DNA from: Devosia oryzisoli
Lineage (GTDB): Bacteria; Pseudomonadota; Alphaproteobacteria; Rhizobiales; Devosiaceae
NCBI RefSeq assembly: GCF_014837245.1
Contig: NZ_JACYFU010000003.1
Coordinates: 310,001 to 374,000 of the forward strand
Length of the DNA: 64,000 nucleotides
Reading direction: 5' to 3'
A program made the translations under genes and the position numbers. The notes under the pieces are model-generated. The model was not told where the DNA came from and ran no database searches. It saw nothing but the letters and a program-made list of their open reading frames with translations. This document shows positions 26,065 to 37,141 of this stretch, in pieces (positions within the stretch are counted from its first letter, which is position 1; each line of letters begins with the position of its first letter).

Positions 26065-28869
26065 CTATCCATTGACCACCTTTTTCTCCTCCCGCCGCTC
26101 ATCGGGACGCTCGAACACGCTCATCAGCGCGTCATGGATGCGCTTCTGGCGAGCCTTGACGTGGATTTTCTGACCCGTGAGATCCGTCACGTAGAAAACG
26201 TCGACAGCCTTTTCGCCATAGGTGCCGATATGGGCCGAGCCGATGGTCAGGCTGAGGTCGGAAATCTCGCGGGTGAGGGCATAAAGAAGGCCGATGCGGT
26301 CGAGACCAGAGACCTCGATGACGGTAAATTTCTCGGAGATGGCGTTGGACACAGAGACCTGCGCCGGCAGCGTGAAGGGCCTGAGCCGCTTGTTGTGCCG
26401 CGACGCCTTGCCCAGGTCGATCAGCACCGAGCGCTTGCCCTGCAGCAATTGCTTGACGGTGTCGATGATGCGGGTCGCGCGAACCTTTTCATCTTCGTCG
26501 CTGGTGAACGACCGTCGCAGGCGGAAGGTGTCGATGGCCCGGCCGTCGCGCGTCGAGAAGATCTGGGCGCCGATGATCGAGGCGTCCTGCATCGTGCAGG
26601 CGCCCGCGATCAGTGACAGCAAACGGGGGTGGTCGGGCGTATAGAAGCTGATCTCGGTAATGCCCTCAAAGCCGCGAACGCGGATGGAGCCGGCAAAGGG
26701 CTGGCCCGACTGGTCGGCGTGGCGGATCATCCGGGCGTGCTCGACCTGCAGTTCCGGCTCAGCCCGCAACCAATAATGGTCATAGTGCCGGCCGAGATAC
26801 GTCTCGACGTCGGCAGCCGGCCAATCGAGCGCGCCCGACAGGGCCTCGCACGCCTGCTCGACGCGATCGGACTGGCTGACCTGCGAGTGCCCTCCCGACA
26901 GCATCGGCTCAGTGGCAAAATAGAGCGCGCGGAGCAGTGACCCCTTCCAGCCCGTCCAGGTGCCCGGCCCCACCGCCCGGATGTCGCAGGCGGTCAGGAT
27001 CATCAGCAGGGCCAGGCGCTGTGGCGATTGCACGACATCGGCAAAGGCCTTCGCCGTTTCGGGGTCCTGAATATCGCGGGCCTGTGCGATCTCGCTCATC
27101 AGGAGATGGTACTCGATGAGCCAGGAAACGGTATCCGTCTCGGCTGGCGTCAGTCCGAAACGCGGGCATAGCTTGCGCGCGATGCGGGCGCCGGCAATGG
27201 AATGATCTTCAGGGCGCCCCTTGGCGATGTCATGCAGGAACAGCGCGACATAGAGAAGGCGCGTGTCGTTGAGCTGGGGCAGGAGCTCGTGCGTGAGCGG
27301 CAATTCCTTGCGTAGGCCACCATTGGCTATCTCGGCCATGACCCCCACGGCTCGGATCAGATGCTCATCCACCGTGTAGTGGTGGTACATGTTGAACTGC
27401 ATCAAGGCGACGATCTTGCCGAACTCGGGCACGAACTTGCCCAGCACACCGCTCTCGTTCATCTGCCGGAGGATACGTTCCACCGAGAGCGGGCTCGTCA
27501 GGATGGTCAGGAAATGGGCATTGGCCCTGGCGTCATTGCGAAGCGCATTGTCAATGAGACGCAACGACTTGCGGATGTTCTGGATAGCGTCGGGATGGAA
27601 CAGGAGCTCCTCCCGCCCAGCCACCATGAACATGCGGATCAGATTGACCGGGTCCTTCTCGAACACGTCCGGCCGCGCGAGATTGAGGCGGCCCGTGTCG
27701 ATCACGAAGTCGCTTTCACCCCGAATCTTGCTCTTGCCTGCGCGGAACGGGGCGAGCACCCGGCCCACCAGGTCCATATCCTTGGCGTGGTGGAATTCAA
27801 GGCTTGCGCAGATGATGCGCGTGAGGTCCCCCACATCCTTGGCGACGAGGAAATAGCGCTTCATGAAGCGTTCGACGCCAAGCATCCCCATGCGTTCGGC
27901 GTACCCCATGCGATGAGCCAGTTCGGGCTGCACATCGAATGTCAGCTTCTCGTCGGCGCGACCGGTCAAGAAATGAAGGTGGCAACGCACCGCCCAGAGA
28001 AAATCCTCTGCACGGCTGAAAAGGCGGTATTCGCTGGCGCTCAAGACACCCTTGCCGACAAGTTCCTGCGAGGTCTTGACCTGATAGAAGTACTTGCCGA
28101 TCCAGAACAGCGTGTTGAGGTCCCTCAACCCCCCCTTGCCGTCCTTGATGTTGGGCTCGACGACATAGCGCGTATTGCCCATCTGGCGGTGCCGTTCGTC
28201 CCGCTCCGTCATCTTGGCGGCGATGAATTCAGGGCCCGTTCTGGGCATGATCTCGGTTTCGAACCGCCGCGTCAGCTGATCATAGAGCGGCCTGTCGCCG
28301 GTCAGGAACCGCGCCTCGAGCGTTGCGGTGCGTACCGTCATGTCGGCACGCGCCATGCGGATGCACTCGTCCACCGAACGCACTGCGTGACCGACCTTCT
28401 GGCCAAGATCCCACAGCATATAAAGAATGTACTCGGTGACCTGCTCGCCCCAGGGAGTTTGCTTGTAGGGCAGGATGAACAACAGGTCGATGTCGGAGCC
28501 GGGCGCCAGCGTGCCGCGGCCATAGCCCCCGACCGCTGACAGCGCCAAGGTCTCGGCGCCCGAGGGGTTATCGACGGGGTAAACCCGGGTGACAGCGAAG
28601 CGGTAGACTGCGGTGATCAGTTCGTCCTGCGCCGCGCTAAGGTTCTGCGCGCAGCGCGTGCCTTTGCTCGTCGCCAGCAGTTCCGCCTCGGCGTTCTTGC
28701 GCGCCTCGGCAAGACACTGACGCACCACTCCCAGCACCGCCATGCGCGCGGCAGGCGATTTGGCTGGCTCCGATCCGACGGCGGTGTCGAATTCAGCCAG
28801 CAGCACGTCGGCGGTCTTGAGCGCGAACTGCGGCTTTTTGGGCCGGACCTCAGTTTCGGCGAGAGTCAT
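26065..28869 (-). CDS. glnD: Bifunctional uridylyltransferase/uridylyl-removing enzyme GlnD
   Basis: GlnD senses glutamine and adds or removes UMP on PII proteins, setting nitrogen control. The 934-residue protein has the nucleotidyltransferase motif [18 protein letters not shown] (about 113-130), a central helical region with [21 protein letters not shown], an HD domain ([15 protein letters not shown], uridylyl-removing), and two C-terminal ACT domains ([39 protein letters not shown]). Its ATG at 28869 overlaps the mutS stop by 20 bases, so the genes are probably coupled. murJ follows. Confidence 0.96.
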   Translation of the reverse strand: MTLAETEVRPKKPQFALKTADVLLAEFDTAVGSEPAKSPAARMAVLGVVRQCLAEARKNAEAELLATSKGTRCAQNLSAAQDELITAVYRFAVTRVYPVDNPSGAETLALSAVGGYGRGTLAPGSDIDLLFILPYKQTPWGEQVTEYILYMLWDLGQKVGHAVRSVDECIRMARADMTVRTATLEARFLTGDRPLYDQLTRRFETEIMPRTGPEFIAAKMTERDERHRQMGNTRYVVEPNIKDGKGGLRDLNTLFWIGKYFYQVKTSQELVGKGVLSASEYRLFSRAEDFLWAVRCHLHFLTGRADEKLTFDVQPELAHRMGYAERMGMLGVERFMKRYFLVAKDVGDLTRIICASLEFHHAKDMDLVGRVLAPFRAGKSKIRGESDFVIDTGRLNLARPDVFEKDPVNLIRMFMVAGREELLFHPDAIQNIRKSLRLIDNALRNDARANAHFLTILTSPLSVERILRQMNESGVLGKFVPEFGKIVALMQFNMYHHYTVDEHLIRAVGVMAEIANGGLRKELPLTHELLPQLNDTRLLYVALFLHDIAKGRPEDHSIAGARIARKLCPRFGLTPAETDTVSWLIEYHLLMSEIAQARDIQDPETAKAFADVVQSPQRLALLMILTACDIRAVGPGTWTGWKGSLLRALYFATEPMLSGGHSQVSQSDRVEQACEALSGALDWPAADVETYLGRHYDHYWLRAEPELQVEHARMIRHADQSGQPFAGSIRVRGFEGITEISFYTPDHPRLLSLIAGACTMQDASIIGAQIFSTRDGRAIDTFRLRRSFTSDEDEKVRATRIIDTVKQLLQGKRSVLIDLGKASRHNKRLRPFTLPAQVSVSNAISEKFTVIEVSGLDRIGLLYALTREISDLSLTIGSAHIGTYGEKAVDVFYVTDLTGQKIHVKARQKRIHDALMSVFERPDERREEKKVVNG

Positions 28870-31564
28870 CGCGGATTTTCTTTAACTGGTAAAGCGTCTC
28901 GATCGCCTGGCGGGGCGTCATCTCATCGGGACGCACTGTATCAAGGGCTTCGTAAAGAGGGTCCTTACCCTTGGGTGCGGGGGCGGGCCGATGGGCAAAG
29001 AGCGGCAGATCGTCTAGCACGCTGGCCTTCTGGCTGGAAGAGGCCGTGCCGGCGGAGCGCTGCTCGAGGACATCAAGAACCTGTTTGGCGCGGGCGATCA
29101 CCGGCTCGGGCAGTCCGGCCAACCGGGCGACCTGAATGCCGTAGGACCGGTCGGCGGCACCTGGCCCCACTTCGTGGAGGAACACCACCTCACCCTCCCA
29201 CTCGCGCACCTTCATGGTGACGTTGGCGACGCGGGCCAAGGTCTTGGCCAAACTGGTCAGCTCGTGGAAATGGGTGGCAAACAGGGCTCGACAGCCTGTA
29301 CTCTCGTGCAACGCCTCGACCGCCGCCCAGGCAATCGAAAGACCATCGAACGTAGCCGTACCACGACCAATCTCATCGAGCACAACGAGGCTGCGGCGCG
29401 TGGCGCGGTTAAGTATGGCGGCCGTTTCCACCATCTCGACCATGAAGGTCGAGCGGCCATGGGCAATGTCGTCGGAAGCGCCGACGCGGGAGAAAAGACG
29501 ATCCACGACACCAATATGGGCGCTGGTGGCGGGAACGTAAGACCCCATCTGCGCCAGAATGGCGATCAGCGCATTTTGACGCAGGAAGGTTGATTTACCG
29601 CCCATATTGGGGCCGGTCACCAGCCACAACTTGCCCCCGCCCATATCGTCGCTGCCGGAAAGGTCGGCATCATTGGCCACAAAGCTCTGACCTTCGGCCC
29701 GCACCATCGTCTCGACCACCGGGTGTCGGCCGCCTTCTATGGCGAAGGCGAGGCTGTCATCGACGAGCGGGCGCACATAGCCGCGTGTCGCGGCCAGCTC
29801 GGCAAGAGCCGCCGTGACATCGAGTTCGGCCAGAGCGTCAGCCAAGGCCTGCAACTGGGTGGTGCAGGAGAGGACATCGCCCCGCAACCGGGAAAATATC
29901 GCCAGTTCGAGCTCCAGCGCCGCTCCCTGCGCCTTGGCGATGCGGCCCTCCAGCTCTGCCAGTTCCGTCGTGGTGAACCGCATGGCGTTGGCCAGTGTCT
30001 GGCGATGGATAAAGACTTCGCGGTGGGGGGGCTCCAGCAGCTTGGTGCCATGGCTAGCGGGGACTTCGACGAAGTACCCCAGCACGCCGTTGTGCTTGAT
30101 CTTGAGCGAGCGGACGTCCGTCTCGTCCATCAGCCGGGCCTGCAACGCCGCGACGACCGCGCGAGTCTCTCTGCCGAGGGCCCGTTCTTCGTCGAGCCGC
30201 CGATCATAGCTCGCCCGGACGAAGCCTCCGTCGCGAACCAACAGCGGCAGGTCATCATCGAGCGCGAGACCCAACTCGGATGCGAGTGCACCGGGCGCGG
30301 TTGAGAGCGTTGCGACCAGTCCCTGGAGTGCGGGCGGCAAATCGGACTGCGCCTCAAGGCTGCCGGCAAGCTCGAGCGCGGCGGTGATCGCCTTGCCGAT
30401 GGCGGCCAGATCACGTGGCCCGCCCCGTTCAAGCGCAAGGCGGGAAAGGGCGCGGGCCAGATCAGGAGACGCCTTCAGCGTCTGCCGCACCCTGGCGCGC
30501 AGAAGTGTATCGTCGGACAATCGGGTCACTGCATCGAGGCGCGCGTTGATTGCCTTCGCGTCCCGCAGTGGTGCGGCCACGCGCGCCGCAAGGAGCCGGC
30601 CGCCCGGCGCTGTGACGGTCAGGTCGATGCAGTGGCGGAGCGAGCCCTTAGACTGGCCGCGCTGGGTCTGGAGAATTTCAAGGCTTTGCCGGGTGGCCGC
30701 GTCTATCGCCATGGCGGTTTCCGTGCCATCGAGGCGAGGCGGCCGCAGGGGCGGATGGCGCCCCTTCTGGCTCTCTTCGACATATCCCACCAACATGCCA
30801 AGGGCGGAACGGCCGGCGCGCGAAATGGCCGTCGGGTCGAAGGCGTCGGCGGTGAAGGCGGACCTAAGCCGGGGCAGGGCGCTCTCGCTGTCCGCCGCCT
30901 CAGGTGGAATAGTGGCCGCAATGGCGTTCCATGAGGGCGCAAAGAGGTGCCGGTCCGCCAGCACCTCGCGTGCCCGCTCGGTCAGCAGCAGTTCGGCAGG
31001 GGCAATACGGGCCAGTTCATCGCCCAATTGCTCGGCCGGCACGTCGGCCACAAAGGTCTCGCCGGTTGAGATGTCGGCCCACGCCAGCGCGAAGTCCGTG
31101 TCGCCGTGGCGCACCATGGCGAGTGCCGCGAGGTAATTGGCCGAACGAGCGTCGAGATGATCGTCCTCCGTCAGCGTGCCGGGCGTCACGAGGCGGACGA
31201 CATCGCGCTTGACCACGGATTTGCTGCCACGTTTCCTGGCTTCCGCCGGATCCTCCACCTGCTCGCAGATGGCGACGCGGTGGCCGAGCTTGATGAGCTT
31301 GTTAAGATAATCGTTGGCGGCGTGGATGGGCACGCCGCACATGCCGATGTCTTCGCCCAGATGCTTGCCGCGCTTGGTGAGGACGATACCCAGCGCCGCG
31401 CTGGCAATTTCGGCGTCCTCGAAAAACAGCTCGTAGAAATCCCCCATGCGGTAGAACAGCAAATATCCCGGGTGAGCGGTCTTGATCTCGAAGTACTGCG
31501 CCATCATCGGCGTCAGACCCTGCGCGGAGACGCCGGAAGCGGACTCGATCGGGGTTTGATCCAT
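28850..31564 (-). CDS. mutS: DNA mismatch repair protein MutS
   Basis: MutS recognises mismatches and small loops and recruits MutL. The 904-residue product has the mismatch-binding wedge [15 protein letters not shown] (Phe-X-Glu), the Walker [10 protein letters not shown] near residue 650, and [20 protein letters not shown]. The ATG at 31564 ([10 protein letters not shown]) is the best start; the frame is open to a TTG at 31600. The C-terminal end overlaps glnD. Confidence 0.96.
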   Translation of the reverse strand: MDQTPIESASGVSAQGLTPMMAQYFEIKTAHPGYLLFYRMGDFYELFFEDAEIASAALGIVLTKRGKHLGEDIGMCGVPIHAANDYLNKLIKLGHRVAICEQVEDPAEARKRGSKSVVKRDVVRLVTPGTLTEDDHLDARSANYLAALAMVRHGDTDFALAWADISTGETFVADVPAEQLGDELARIAPAELLLTERAREVLADRHLFAPSWNAIAATIPPEAADSESALPRLRSAFTADAFDPTAISRAGRSALGMLVGYVEESQKGRHPPLRPPRLDGTETAMAIDAATRQSLEILQTQRGQSKGSLRHCIDLTVTAPGGRLLAARVAAPLRDAKAINARLDAVTRLSDDTLLRARVRQTLKASPDLARALSRLALERGGPRDLAAIGKAITAALELAGSLEAQSDLPPALQGLVATLSTAPGALASELGLALDDDLPLLVRDGGFVRASYDRRLDEERALGRETRAVVAALQARLMDETDVRSLKIKHNGVLGYFVEVPASHGTKLLEPPHREVFIHRQTLANAMRFTTTELAELEGRIAKAQGAALELELAIFSRLRGDVLSCTTQLQALADALAELDVTAALAELAATRGYVRPLVDDSLAFAIEGGRHPVVETMVRAEGQSFVANDADLSGSDDMGGGKLWLVTGPNMGGKSTFLRQNALIAILAQMGSYVPATSAHIGVVDRLFSRVGASDDIAHGRSTFMVEMVETAAILNRATRRSLVVLDEIGRGTATFDGLSIAWAAVEALHESTGCRALFATHFHELTSLAKTLARVANVTMKVREWEGEVVFLHEVGPGAADRSYGIQVARLAGLPEPVIARAKQVLDVLEQRSAGTASSSQKASVLDDLPLFAHRPAPAPKGKDPLYEALDTVRPDEMTPRQAIETLYQLKKIRDDSRRN

Positions 31565-31673
31565 CAGAGAAGGCAATCGTCGGCTTGTGGGGTTGATCAA
31601 GCCGCGACCTTACGAGGTTTGGGGGCCAAATCAACCGGCCCCCAGTCCAACCCACCACTTGCTAACGGCTCTC

Positions 31674-32492
31674 TCACCCCAGATGGCGGATGGTGGAGGC
31701 ATCGGCGACTAGGCGCCGGTAAAGGTGCCACGTCGCATGGCCCAGGATGGGCAGGATGATCGCCAGGCCCACGAAAAGGGTCAGGGCGCCGAGGGCGATG
31801 CCCGCACCGACGATCGCGCCCCAGGCGAGCAGCGGCACCGGATTGCGCAGCACGGCCCGCAAGGAGGTCTCCACCGCCACATAGGCGCCCACGTCGCGGT
31901 CGAGCAGCAGCGGAAACGCAATGACGCTGGTGCAAAGCGCGACCAGGGCAAACGCGGCACCGATCAACGTGCCGGCGATCAGCAGCGCCATGCCGCCCGG
32001 TTGCGTCAGCACCTGGTCGATAAGGCCCGGAAGAGTCCTGGGTGTCGCCGACCCGAAAAGGCCTTCATAGAGCGCCTGAGCGCTGGTCAGCCACAGGGTG
32101 AACAGGACGAAGAGCATTGCCCCGACGGCGCCGATGCTGCCGATGGCGGGTGAGCGAAGCCCCCTCATGGCCTCGGACCAGGTTGGATCTTCTCCGGCCT
32201 CGCGTCGACGCGATACTTCGTAGAGCGGGAGGGCGGCGACCGGCCCTAGCAGGGCGAAGCCGCCGATCAGCGGATAGAGCAGGGGCCAGGTGTGGAAACC
32301 CTCCATCCAGACGGTCAGCACGACGCCGATCACCGGGTAGATCAGCGCCAGGAGCAGATAGTGGCTGGGTTTGGCCCAGAAATCCTCGGCACCGCGCCGC
32401 AGCGCAACGCCAAGATCGGCCAAGGAAATGGTTCGAATTTCCGGCATGTCCAGCTTGTCGCTGGCGCCGGCCATGATGTGCATGCGGGCCAT
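31674..32492 (-). CDS. DUF2189 integral membrane protein
   Basis: The 272-residue product has an N-terminal cytosolic part (RTISLADLGVALRRGAEDFWAKPSHYLLLALIYP) and about six membrane segments, ending in LFVGLAIILPILGHATWHLYRRLV, the DUF2189 C-terminal signature. The function of the family is unknown. The ATG at 32492 has a strong GAGGAGG site; the longer open frame to 32543 is not needed. It lies downstream of metY on the same strand, after a strong hairpin. Confidence 0.85.
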   Translation of the reverse strand: MARMHIMAGASDKLDMPEIRTISLADLGVALRRGAEDFWAKPSHYLLLALIYPVIGVVLTVWMEGFHTWPLLYPLIGGFALLGPVAALPLYEVSRRREAGEDPTWSEAMRGLRSPAIGSIGAVGAMLFVLFTLWLTSAQALYEGLFGSATPRTLPGLIDQVLTQPGGMALLIAGTLIGAAFALVALCTSVIAFPLLLDRDVGAYVAVETSLRAVLRNPVPLLAWGAIVGAGIALGALTLFVGLAIILPILGHATWHLYRRLVADASTIRHLG

Positions 32493-32594
32493 AATCGACT
32501 GTCCTCCTCGAAAGGGGCCGCATGCCGACTGGCCAAAGCGCAAGACCGAGCGCGAGACGCAAGGCTGCGACCGCTATGAGTGGAAGATTAAGCC

Positions 32595-32625
32595 GAGAAC
32601 CGGGGGACTGTCGCCCCCGGTTCTC
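32595..32625 (-). terminator. Strong hairpin after metY
   Basis: GAGAACCGGGGG (32595-32606) and CCCCCGGTTCTC (32614-32625) form a perfect 12-base stem starting 10 bases after the metY stop. The minus-strand tail is GGCTTAATCTT, not a U-tract, so termination is likely but not certain. Confidence 0.6.
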
Positions 32626-32634
32626 AAAACGTGA

Positions 32635-33906
32635 TCAGGCCTTCTCGAGCGCCTGCGCGATGTCGGCGATAATGTCGTCGATGTGCTCGATGCCGACCGA
32701 TATGCGCACAAGGTCTTCGGACACACCGGCCTTTTTCAGCTCTTCGGGTGAAAGCTGACGATGGGTGGTGGTCGCCGGATGGCACGCCAACGATTTGGCG
32801 TCGCCGATATTGACCAATCGCAGGATCATCTGCAGCGCGTCGATGAAGCGCCCGCCTGCTTCCTTGCCGCCCTTGATGCCAAAGCTCAGGATGCCCGAGC
32901 CCGAGCCCTTGGAAATCTTCTGTGCCACCTGATGGTAGGGGCTGTCGGGCAGGCCCGCATAGTTGACCCACGCCACCTTGGAATGGCCCTTGAGATATTC
33001 AGCCACCTTCTGGGCGTTGCTGCAGTGGCGCTCCATGCGCAGACCCAGAGTTTCCAGTCCCTGCAGGATCAGGAAGGCGTTGAACGGGGACAGCGCCGCG
33101 CCGGTATTGCGCAAGGGGACAACGCGGGCACGGCCGATGAAGGCCGCTGGCCCGAGCGCCTCGGTATAGACCACGCCGTGGTAGGAGGGGTCGGGCTCAT
33201 TGAGGACCGGAAACCGCTTGGCGTGGCCCTTCCAGTCGAACTTGCCGGAGTCGACGATCATGCCGCCGATCGAATTGCCGTGCCCGCCGATATATTTGGT
33301 CAGAGCATGGACGATGATATCGGCGCCATAGTCGAAGGCGCGGGTGAGGTAAGGGGTTGCGACGGTATTGTCGACGATCACCGGCACGCCATGGCGGTGG
33401 GCAATTTCGGCGATGCGCTCGATGTCCACCACATTGCCCGCGGGGTTGCCAATCGACTCGAGGAACACCGCCTTGGTCTTGTCATCGATGGCCTTCTCGA
33501 AGCCTTCGTAATCGTCATGGTGCACCAGCCGCGCCTCGATGCCCTGGCGGGGGAACGAATGGACGAACAGATTGTAGGTGCCGCCATAGAGCTGGCTAAT
33601 CGAAACGATGTTGTCGCCTACGCCGGCAATGGTCTGGATTGCGTAGGTGATCGCCGCCATGCCCGAGGCCAGGCCCAAGGCTCCGATGCCACCCTCCATT
33701 TCGGCGACACGCGCTTCGAGCACCGCCGTGGTGGGATTCATGATGCGCGTGTAGATGTTCCCCGCCACCTTGAGGTCGAACAGGTCGGCGCCATGTTGGG
33801 TGTCGTCGAAGGTATAGGACGTCGTCTGGTAGATCGGCACCGCGGCGGCCTTGGTCGTGGCCTCCGGTTCGTAGCCGTGGTGCAGGGCAATTGATTCAAG
33901 CTTCAT
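32635..33906 (-). CDS. metY: O-acetylhomoserine sulfhydrylase (O-acetylhomoserine aminocarboxypropyltransferase)
   Basis: This PLP enzyme makes homocysteine from O-acetylhomoserine and sulfide. The 423-residue product begins MKLESIALHHGYEPEATTKAAAVPIYQTTSYTF and has LASGMAAITYA, VDNTVATPYL, the PLP lysine in HALTKYIGGHGNSIGG, and SLACHPATTTH, typical of the Cys/Met metabolism family, with the extra length of the OAH sulfhydrylase group. The ATG at 33906 follows GGGAAG. I looked for a SAM-II riboswitch in the leader and do not see one. Confidence 0.93.
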   Translation of the reverse strand: MKLESIALHHGYEPEATTKAAAVPIYQTTSYTFDDTQHGADLFDLKVAGNIYTRIMNPTTAVLEARVAEMEGGIGALGLASGMAAITYAIQTIAGVGDNIVSISQLYGGTYNLFVHSFPRQGIEARLVHHDDYEGFEKAIDDKTKAVFLESIGNPAGNVVDIERIAEIAHRHGVPVIVDNTVATPYLTRAFDYGADIIVHALTKYIGGHGNSIGGMIVDSGKFDWKGHAKRFPVLNEPDPSYHGVVYTEALGPAAFIGRARVVPLRNTGAALSPFNAFLILQGLETLGLRMERHCSNAQKVAEYLKGHSKVAWVNYAGLPDSPYHQVAQKISKGSGSGILSFGIKGGKEAGGRFIDALQMILRLVNIGDAKSLACHPATTTHRQLSPEELKKAGVSEDLVRISVGIEHIDDIIADIAQALEKA

Positions 33907-33953
33907 GTGACGCTTCCCATTTGAAATTGCTGTCGCCACACTCGGGCGTCTGT

Positions 33954-34000
33954 AAAAAAATGACAAGGCGCGGGAAAGGTAGATCGTCCTCACCCGCGCC
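33954..34000 (-). terminator. Intrinsic terminator of the beta-xylosidase gene
   Basis: GGCGCGGG (33967-33974) and CCCGCGCC (33993-34000) form a perfect stem; on the minus strand seven T (33960-33954) follow six bases later. It lies about 60 bases after the xylosidase stop and about 50 before metY. Confidence 0.65.
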
Positions 34001-34058
34001 CCAGTTGTGGAAGGTTTTCACGTCGCGGCGGCACCGCCGAGCCACCACTGACGCTCTT

Positions 34059-35681
34059 TTATTGCAGGTTGTCGACCTCGTAGCGGTCCGAGGGATCATG
34101 CTGGGGCCGATAGAGGAAATAATCGAACTCGGCCGCGGCTGCCGTGCCATTCAGGTCGCTTGCGGCAACGCCGACGAAGGCGCCGGTGAAGCTGCCATGG
34201 GCCTGGTGGCCGCCGCACTCATCCGAGAGAATGGAGGCATCCAATACCGGGCCTATAGGCTGCAGTTCCTTACCTTCCATTGCGTAGAAAAACTGCAGCC
34301 TGCGACCACGGATCCTCAGGGCCAACTTGACCTTGCCCTCGTTGGGGATCTGAACCGGCTCGGCGGGGAAGTTGAGATTGCCGTCGGGCCAGGAGACCTC
34401 CGAGCTCATCAGCAACAGTTCACGCTGCCCGTCTGAGTGAGCCGTCACCGTGAGATAGAAGAAGTTGTAGCGGCTGTAATAGGCGGTCAGGCCGGCGAAG
34501 GTGCGTTCGTCGGTTGGCTTGAAATCGATCACCGTCTCGGCGTCGTAAGAGAAATGGGTCTGCCGCCGCGCCACAAGCGCCTGCTCGAACCACGACCCGA
34601 TCGACTCGCGGCCGAAAAGACGGAGCTTTCCGCCTTCGGTGGAAAAGATGCGGTCCGCGTCCGGGGTGCGCAGCCACTGGAAGTCGATGGGCAGACCGTT
34701 TTCGAAGGTGTAGCGTTGCTCCGCCCAATACTTTTCTTCGTCGCGCCTGCCTGGCACCTCTACATGGAGAGAGGGGACCGGTCCGTTCTTGACGTAGAGC
34801 CAGTCGTCCTCGCCCCAATAGGCTTCCTGGATCGAGGTTTCGCGGCCGAGCACGCAACGGCGTTCCTGCGTCGTCGGGCGCCCGCCCAGATGCACCAGAT
34901 AGGTCTTCCCATCGGGCGTCTCCACCAGATCGCCATGGCCGGCGCGCTGGATGGCCGCCAGCGGCGCATCCTTGGATGTCAGGACATATTGATCGGGGTG
35001 GGTCTCGTACGGCCCGTCGATCGTGCGGGAGCGGGCGAAGGTGCAGGCGTGGTCATAGGCGGTGCCGCCCTCGGCCGTCAGCAGGTAGTACCAGCCATTG
35101 CGCTTGTAGAGATGTGGCCCCTCGACGAGCTTGAGGTCCGTCCCCTTGTAGATGTTCTTGATTGGGCCGACGAGCTTGCCGGCGTTGGGATCAAACTCCT
35201 GGAGGGCGATGCCCGCAAACAGCAGCGGACGGCGACGGTGGTCCCAGGTCATGTTGATGAACCACTTGCGGCCGTCGTCGTCGTGGAACAGTGAGGGGTC
35301 AAATCCCGAGGAATTGGTATAGATCGGGTCGCTCCAGGGCCCTTCGATCCTGTCGGCCCAGACGATGTAGTTATGCGCGTCCTTGAACGAGCCGTCCTTG
35401 CGCTTGACGTCGGTGTAGACCAGCCAGAACTTTTCCCCGTCGTGGGTCAGGCACGGCGCCCAAACGCCGCAGCTGTCCGGATCGCCCCGCATGTCCAGTT
35501 GCGTCTTTCGATTGAGCGGGCGGGTCACCAGCTCCCAGTTGGCCAGGTCCTTGGAATGGTGGATCTGCACGCCCGGAAACCACTCGAAGGTGGAGGTGGC
35601 GATGTAATAGTCGTCGCCGACGCGGAGGATCGACGGGTCCGGGTTGAAGCCCGGAAGGATGGGATTGGTGATAAGGGACAT
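34059..35681 (-). CDS. Beta-xylosidase, glycoside hydrolase family 43
   Basis: GH43 enzymes cleave xylose or arabinose from xylo-oligosaccharides by inversion. The 540-residue product lacks a signal peptide, so it acts on imported oligomers. It has the catalytic base in NPILPGFNPDPS, the pKa-modulating Asp in SGFDPSLFHDDDG, and the acid Glu in LVEGPHLYKRNGWYYLL, followed by a C-terminal concanavalin-like domain (from about 330: YTFENGLPIDFQWLRTP). It follows xylBA on the same strand after the palindromic repeat, matching a xylan-degradation role. Confidence 0.92.
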   Translation of the reverse strand: MSLITNPILPGFNPDPSILRVGDDYYIATSTFEWFPGVQIHHSKDLANWELVTRPLNRKTQLDMRGDPDSCGVWAPCLTHDGEKFWLVYTDVKRKDGSFKDAHNYIVWADRIEGPWSDPIYTNSSGFDPSLFHDDDGRKWFINMTWDHRRRPLLFAGIALQEFDPNAGKLVGPIKNIYKGTDLKLVEGPHLYKRNGWYYLLTAEGGTAYDHACTFARSRTIDGPYETHPDQYVLTSKDAPLAAIQRAGHGDLVETPDGKTYLVHLGGRPTTQERRCVLGRETSIQEAYWGEDDWLYVKNGPVPSLHVEVPGRRDEEKYWAEQRYTFENGLPIDFQWLRTPDADRIFSTEGGKLRLFGRESIGSWFEQALVARRQTHFSYDAETVIDFKPTDERTFAGLTAYYSRYNFFYLTVTAHSDGQRELLLMSSEVSWPDGNLNFPAEPVQIPNEGKVKLALRIRGRRLQFFYAMEGKELQPIGPVLDASILSDECGGHQAHGSFTGAFVGVAASDLNGTAAAAEFDYFLYRPQHDPSDRYEVDNLQ

Positions 35682-35711
35682 TTTGGGCCTTCACGCGGAG
35701 GGTGCAGTCGA

Positions 35712-35813
35712 CTCCCTCCCCCTGGCGGGGAGGGATCAGGGTGGGGGGAGAAGAGCCTCGATATCGTGGCTCGCGCCACCCCCGCCCAACCTCCCCCCTC
35801 ACGGGGGAGGTGT
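35712..35813. repeat. GC-rich palindromic intergenic repeat, copy 1
   Basis: Two hairpin units lie in tandem: CTCCCTCCCC...GGGGAGGG, then CCTCCCCC...GGGGGAGG, with GGTGGGGGG and CCACCCCC between them, so the arms also pair with each other. A related copy is at 59911-59998. It resembles the dispersed CTCCCC/GGGGAGG palindromes common between genes in Devosia-like genomes. Confidence 0.7.
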
Positions 35814-35833
35814 CCCGACTGAGACAGCGGTGA

Positions 35834-37141
35834 TCAAACGAACCGATTGACCAGGTTCTCAAGATATTCCTGGCGACCGGAACGCGGCTGGGGGTTGATG
35901 TTGTCAGATTGGACGCGGGCAGCGATGTCGGCGAGCGAAAGCTTGCCATCAAGGATGTCCTTGCCGATACCCGAATTCCAACCGGCGTAGCGGTCATCGA
36001 GCAGCTTGTCGAACTCGCCATCCTCGATCAGGGCCACGGCGCCCTTAAGACCACGGGCGAGGGTATCGAGCCCGAGAATGTGCCCATGCAGCAGATCTGC
36101 GGGATCGAGCGACTGCCGGCGCACCTTGGCGTCGAAGTTGAAACCGCCCTTGCCCAGCCCCCCTTGCTTCAGGATGTAGTAGAAGGCCAGCGCCATTTCC
36201 CCGGCATTGTTGGGGAAGTGGTCGGTGTCCCAACCCGACTGCAGGTCGTTGCGGTTGGCGTCGACCGAGCCGAGCATGCCCAGTGACGAGGCCACAGCCA
36301 ATTCGTGCTCGAAGGAGTGGCCGGCGAGGAAGGCGTGGCCCACCTCGATGTTGCACTTCACCTTCTTTTCAAGGCCATACTTCTGCAAGAAGCCATAAAC
36401 GGTCGCGACATCGTAGTCGTACTGGTGCTTGGACGGCTCCTGCGGCTTGGGCTCGATCAGGATCTGGCCCTTGAAGCCAATTTTCTCGGCGTGCTCGATG
36501 ACCAGCGTCAGGAAACGGGCCATCTGGTCCTGTTCCTGGCCGATCTTGGTGTTGAGCAGGGTCTCGTAGCCTTCGCGGCCGCCCCAGAGCACATAATTCT
36601 CGCCGCCCAGCTCGTTGGTCAGCTCCAGCACGGCCTTCACCTGGCCGGCGGCGTAGGCGAACACTTCTGGATCGGGATTGGTGGCGGCGCCCGCCATGTA
36701 GCGGCGGTTGGAGAAGAGGTTAGCCGTGCCCCAGAGCAGCTTCTTGCCGGTTTGCTGCATCTTTTGAGCGATGATGTCGCCGATGACGCGCAGGTTCTTG
36801 TTGCTCTCTTCCAGAGTTGCGCCTTCGGGCGACACGTCCACGTCGTGGAAGGCAAAGAAGGGCACGTCGATGAGGTTGAAGAATTCGAAGGCCACGTCGG
36901 CCTTGAGCTTGGCGCCGTCCATGCCCTTGTCGAACCAGGGGCGATCAAAAGTGCGGCCACCAAAGGGGTCGCCGCCCTCCTGGGCGAAGGTGTGCCAATA
37001 GGCAATAGCGGGGCGGATATGGTCTTCCATCCGCTTGCCGGCGATCACCTCGTCCTTGTTGTAGTGGCGGTAGGCCAGCGGATTCTTGCTGGTCGGGCCT
37101 TCATACTTGACCTGGTTCAGGCCTTTGAAAAAATCGGTCAC
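35834..37141 (-). CDS. xylA: Xylose isomerase
   Basis: XylA converts D-xylose to D-xylulose with divalent metal. The 435-residue product starts (M)[27 protein letters not shown] and has the active-site [30 protein letters not shown], the metal-site [17 protein letters not shown], and [17 protein letters not shown]. The GTG start at 37141 overlaps the xylB stop (GTGA) and follows GAGGAGG; the frame is open further upstream but without similarity. xylB feeds it translationally and kinetically. Confidence 0.97.
   Translation of the reverse strand: MTDFFKGLNQVKYEGPTSKNPLAYRHYNKDEVIAGKRMEDHIRPAIAYWHTFAQEGGDPFGGRTFDRPWFDKGMDGAKLKADVAFEFFNLIDVPFFAFHDVDVSPEGATLEESNKNLRVIGDIIAQKMQQTGKKLLWGTANLFSNRRYMAGAATNPDPEVFAYAAGQVKAVLELTNELGGENYVLWGGREGYETLLNTKIGQEQDQMARFLTLVIEHAEKIGFKGQILIEPKPQEPSKHQYDYDVATVYGFLQKYGLEKKVKCNIEVGHAFLAGHSFEHELAVASSLGMLGSVDANRNDLQSGWDTDHFPNNAGEMALAFYYILKQGGLGKGGFNFDAKVRRQSLDPADLLHGHILGLDTLARGLKGAVALIEDGEFDKLLDDRYAGWNSGIGKDILDGKLSLADIAARVQSDNINPQPRSGRQEYLENLVNRFV

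Noticed and set aside
27361..28539. 392-codon plus-strand frame inside glnD
   Set aside because: Antisense shadow of glnD with no recognisable domain.
33907..34058. SAM-II riboswitch upstream of metY
   Set aside because: I looked for the conserved pseudoknot pattern and did not find it; the visible stem is the xylosidase terminator.
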